Source of the DNA: Acinetobacter stercoris
Lineage (GTDB): Bacteria; Pseudomonadota; Gammaproteobacteria; Pseudomonadales; Moraxellaceae
Length of the DNA stretch: 37,204 nucleotides
Direction of reading: 5' to 3'
Assembly: GCF_900323515.1 (NCBI RefSeq)
Contig: NZ_OOGT01000006.1
Span: 1-37,204, forward strand
Under the pieces are notes generated by a model, which searched no databases, was not told the DNA's origin, and worked only from the letters and a program-made list of their open reading frames with translations. Made by a program: the position numbers and the translations under genes. Below, piece by piece: positions 35,041 through 37,204 of the stretch. Within the stretch, counting starts at the first letter, position 1. Each line of letters opens with the position of its first letter.

Positions 35041-35925
35041 TTAATTAGAGTTTTGTTGCAGTAAAAAAATATCTTGCTGTTGCCAGTGATAAGACCATTT
35101 CAGTTCATCCAGATTATTCCAGTGTAAAGGTCTCTCTGATGCATAATCATCAAGAACCTGATTCAAGGAAATATACTGAATCAAACCTGTTAAAGGTTCT
35201 GCGTAGGCATGTGCTGTTTGCTCTTGATCATCTGCATGACGAATCCCGGTACGATCAAATGTTTCAGGTTCAAGCAGGGCATAACCCATCGTGGTTGCAG
35301 ATAGCCAGGCCAAACTTTCATCAGGTAAAAGTTCCAGCGCAGGCGGGGCGTCTTTTGCCGTAGGCCGATGGGCCAAAAGTTGAGTAAATGCTTGCAGACG
35401 ATTGACCTGATAGGCTAGTTGATATTTTTCAAGCAGGTCATGACGATCTTGGACTAAAAAACCTGAACTGATGTGTTTTAAGGCTTCATCAGCCTCATTA
35501 AACTCTTTTAGCTGACCAAATTCGGTGATTTGTCCACCTGCAAACTTGCTACGTTTCAGGATTTGAACAAAAGTATCGAGATCGAAACGTTTTTCGTTAA
35601 ACTCAATCACTAAACTGACCAGTAAATGGCAACTTGCGGTTGGTTGTAGTGAAAGGGCATATTTATTTTTGGATGAATAGTCATTCTTGCCAATAAAAAC
35701 TGCACCGCGCCGTTGTGCAGGGGTAAAACGTCCATACGCCAAACCACCCAGGCGCTGCATATCATGGTGGATATAATAAAAGCCTTCTATATCTGCGTCG
35801 ATCTGTCTTGCCAGATTATGACTAAACATTGCAGTTGCCATGAGCGGTGCACCACCCATGAGTAAACCGTTACTTTGGAAGTTGGCAGCTTGAACTTTTA
35901 AATAAGGGATAACTAAAAAACTCAT
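35041..35925 (-). CDS. cas5f: Csy complex subunit Cas5f (Csy2)
   Basis: Cas5f caps the 5' handle of the crRNA and pairs with Cas8f at the foot of the complex. The 294-aa sequence shows the family's N-terminal VIPYLKVQAANFQSNGLLMGGAP, then a His-rich DIEGFYYIHHDMQRLGG. The glycine-containing core LLVSLVIEFN follows, all typical of Csy2. Its ATG overlaps the cas8f stop as ATGA (35925-35922), with GGAG eight bases upstream, indicating translational coupling. Confidence 0.92.
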   Translation of the reverse strand: MSFLVIPYLKVQAANFQSNGLLMGGAPLMATAMFSHNLARQIDADIEGFYYIHHDMQRLGGLAYGRFTPAQRRGAVFIGKNDYSSKNKYALSLQPTASCHLLVSLVIEFNEKRFDLDTFVQILKRSKFAGGQITEFGQLKEFNEADEALKHISSGFLVQDRHDLLEKYQLAYQVNRLQAFTQLLAHRPTAKDAPPALELLPDESLAWLSATTMGYALLEPETFDRTGIRHADDQEQTAHAYAEPLTGLIQYISLNQVLDDYASERPLHWNNLDELKWSYHWQQQDIFLLQQNSN

Positions 35926-37115
35926 TTTAAAAGCTCCAGGATACGACGTTTTAAAAAGCCTTTAGAATTTTCTTTGTCGATTAAGATGTCAATTTTCTGA
36001 TCTGTTTGTGCTGCCCATTTCTTTTGGATTTCAACTTCTTTTTGCCAGTAGGCATGTTGAGTAATTTTCTTGGCAAGATGTTCGGCAAAGAGTTCTTTCC
36101 AGTCATCAAATTGCTGTAACTCTGGATTGATTAAACCTTGAGTTAGAATTTTGACATCAGGGTGGCTCCAAAAGGATTTTCTTTCGAGGACTTTCTGACT
36201 AGGAAGTTGATCTTTTATGCTTTTTAAAATCTCTAAAATTTCATCGCCTTGAGCAAGAATATTGGCAACGACCTTTTCAATTGTAGAAAATTCCTTTTCA
36301 CGTTCTTTTAAATTAGAAAATGGCGCATAAATTCCCTGTTCATGTAAGTCGAGATTATGTGTCAGGCTCGATTGTCTTTCAAATTGGTATGCATAAATAG
36401 TCAATTCGACATACATGTCGCGGTTGATAAATGCATTTGAAAGTTTGTAGTCAAAGCCTTTATAAAAATATTGAAATGCCAAACGCGCTTGGTGATTTAA
36501 AGTCGGTGAACCCAAAACGATAGGTCGTTGCATAGAACGAACTAAACTACCGACGTTCTGGGGATTTGCTCCACCTATGCCAAAAACAGCAGTTTGAATA
36601 TTTTTAAGTTTAGAATCTTTTCCTTCGTTTTTTCGTTGTTCTTTGAGTGTATCAACTTCAATATTAAGATAATGATTTACCCCGGCAGCACTGATCGGGC
36701 TAATGGAAATATAACCATCGTTTTTAGGAATCAGAAGTTGACGCATACGAACATCAATATGCTCTAAACCTGAGCTATAAAATTCAGAAAATGTATCTTT
36801 TAGTTTGGATTTTATATCTGCCACATTCCGCTTAAATTCATCGTCAGCTTCGCTTAGATCTTCGTCTAACTGAGCTGCTTTTATAACTTTAAAATAAGTT
36901 GCGGTTTTCCCAGCATTGGCTTGATAGTCTGTTGGAATCAGAAAATCATCTACTAACAATGTACGTGCAGAAATATAAGGCAAGTCTAGTTTTTGGTCTT
37001 TAGTTAAGCGAATACCTCCTTTTTCAATGTTTGAGTTTATGGTTTTCACACTAAAATGGACAGATTCAGCAAGAGCTTGCTGGTAGATGTCTTCATTTAT
37101 CATTTTCGAAGTCAC
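35922..37115 (-). CDS. cas8f: Csy complex large subunit Cas8f (Csy1)
   Basis: Cas8f recognises the protospacer-adjacent motif and recruits Cas2-3. The 397-aa sequence is shorter than the 434 of Pseudomonas Csy1. The motif GGANPQN (181-187) matches the GGxxPQN signature of the family. A coiled-coil-like stretch (about 265-310) and a basic C-terminus (KGFLKRRILELLK) follow. The start is GTG at 37115, supported by GGGGG five bases upstream; an ATG at 37103 would be four residues shorter but is badly spaced. It opens the visible operon. The promoter region before it contains a palindrome (37151-37169). cas2-3, normally directly upstream, is not seen before the window ends. Confidence 0.88.
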   Translation of the reverse strand: MTSKMINEDIYQQALAESVHFSVKTINSNIEKGGIRLTKDQKLDLPYISARTLLVDDFLIPTDYQANAGKTATYFKVIKAAQLDEDLSEADDEFKRNVADIKSKLKDTFSEFYSSGLEHIDVRMRQLLIPKNDGYISISPISAAGVNHYLNIEVDTLKEQRKNEGKDSKLKNIQTAVFGIGGANPQNVGSLVRSMQRPIVLGSPTLNHQARLAFQYFYKGFDYKLSNAFINRDMYVELTIYAYQFERQSSLTHNLDLHEQGIYAPFSNLKEREKEFSTIEKVVANILAQGDEILEILKSIKDQLPSQKVLERKSFWSHPDVKILTQGLINPELQQFDDWKELFAEHLAKKITQHAYWQKEVEIQKKWAAQTDQKIDILIDKENSKGFLKRRILELLK

Positions 37116-37150
37116 TTTTACCCCCTAATTGGTAAAAATCGTTATATTTA

Positions 37151-37169
37151 GGATTGGTAGTACTAATCC
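37151..37169. promoter_or_regulatory. near-perfect palindrome in the csy1 promoter region
   Basis: GGATTGGTAGTACTAATCC is a 19-bp dyad with a single mismatch (G-T class) per arm. On the minus strand it lies between TTGGAT and an AATATA/TATAAC -10-like stretch, the position of a repressor operator. Three copies of ATTGGTA (37128-37134, 37153-37159, 37194-37200) surround it. The binding protein is unknown. Confidence 0.5.
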
Positions 37170-37204
37170 AATAAAATATGGGTGTTATAAAGCATTGGTA
37201 TATT

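Noticed and set aside
37093-37203. Open minus-strand frame running in from the right edge over the csy1 start, possibly the end of cas2-3
   Set aside because: Only 37 codons, no recognisable Cas3 sequence, and it overlaps a promoter-like palindrome; chance is likely in AT-rich DNA.
28688-37204. Repeat-like (pseudo-repeat) guide or toxin-antitoxin RNA genes near the cas operon, as described for CreTA and CreR
   Set aside because: Apart from the array tail fragment at 28761 I found no sequence resembling the repeat outside the array by eye; a proper search was not possible.

Overview
The window looks like a chromosomal segment of an Acinetobacter-type gammaproteobacterium. The DNA is AT-rich, and the housekeeping block lepA-lepB-DUF4845-rnc-era-recO-pdxJ-miaE followed by lon is an arrangement I associate with that genus. 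The protein sequences fit it too. No species can be fixed from the sequence alone.

Layout. (1) 1-5408 is a heme-iron island: a FecI-type ECF sigma factor, a FecR-type anti-sigma factor, a heme oxygenase, a small DUF454 membrane protein and a TonB-dependent receptor with an N-terminal signalling (STN) domain. Fur-box-like sites precede the sigma and receptor genes. The receptor reading frame is broken exactly at a run of nine G. (2) 5566-12741 is a dense same-strand run of core genes: translation factor EF4, signal peptidase I, RNase III, Era, RecO, PdxJ and MiaE. (3) 12742-13086 is gene-free but carries a candidate small RNA with its own promoter and terminator. (4) 13087-17178, minus strand, holds a VOC-fold protein, Lon protease, 5-formyltetrahydrofolate cyclo-ligase and a MerR-type regulator. 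The regulator diverges from (5) a very Cys/His-rich copper-type P1B ATPase with three YHS domains (17262-20189). (6) 20674-28687 is a metabolic region: an amidohydrolase with an MFS transporter, a LysR regulator divergent from an omega-amino-acid aminotransferase, an amino acid permease, and an exported protein that may bind a solute. (7) 28772-37204 is a type I-F CRISPR-Cas locus.

The CRISPR array has 58 repeats of 28 nt and 57 spacers, all exactly 32 nt. It is read on the minus strand from a leader next to cas1, and its oldest, degenerate repeat lies at the left end. The minus-strand cas genes read cas8f-cas5f-cas7f-cas6f-cas1 with very tight spacing. cas1 therefore sits at the end of the effector operon beside the leader, instead of leading a cas1-cas2-3 pair as in the usual I-F order. 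No cas2-3 is visible before the window ends. The csy1 promoter region holds a near-perfect 19-bp palindrome between plausible -35 and -10 elements. The leader carries two related palindromes, and the first base of the spacers changes composition abruptly halfway through the array.

How the parts work together. Heme outside the cell would be bound by the receptor and signalled through FecR to FecI, and imported heme would be opened by heme oxygenase; all of this depends on the G-run being in frame. The MerR regulator and ATPase form a metal-efflux pair. The Cas proteins form the Csy surveillance complex plus the Cas1 integrase, and need a Cas2-3 encoded outside the window. The findings I consider most worth checking are the G9 tract, the small RNA, the cas1 placement with the csy1 operator, the leader palindromes and the spacer first-base switch.
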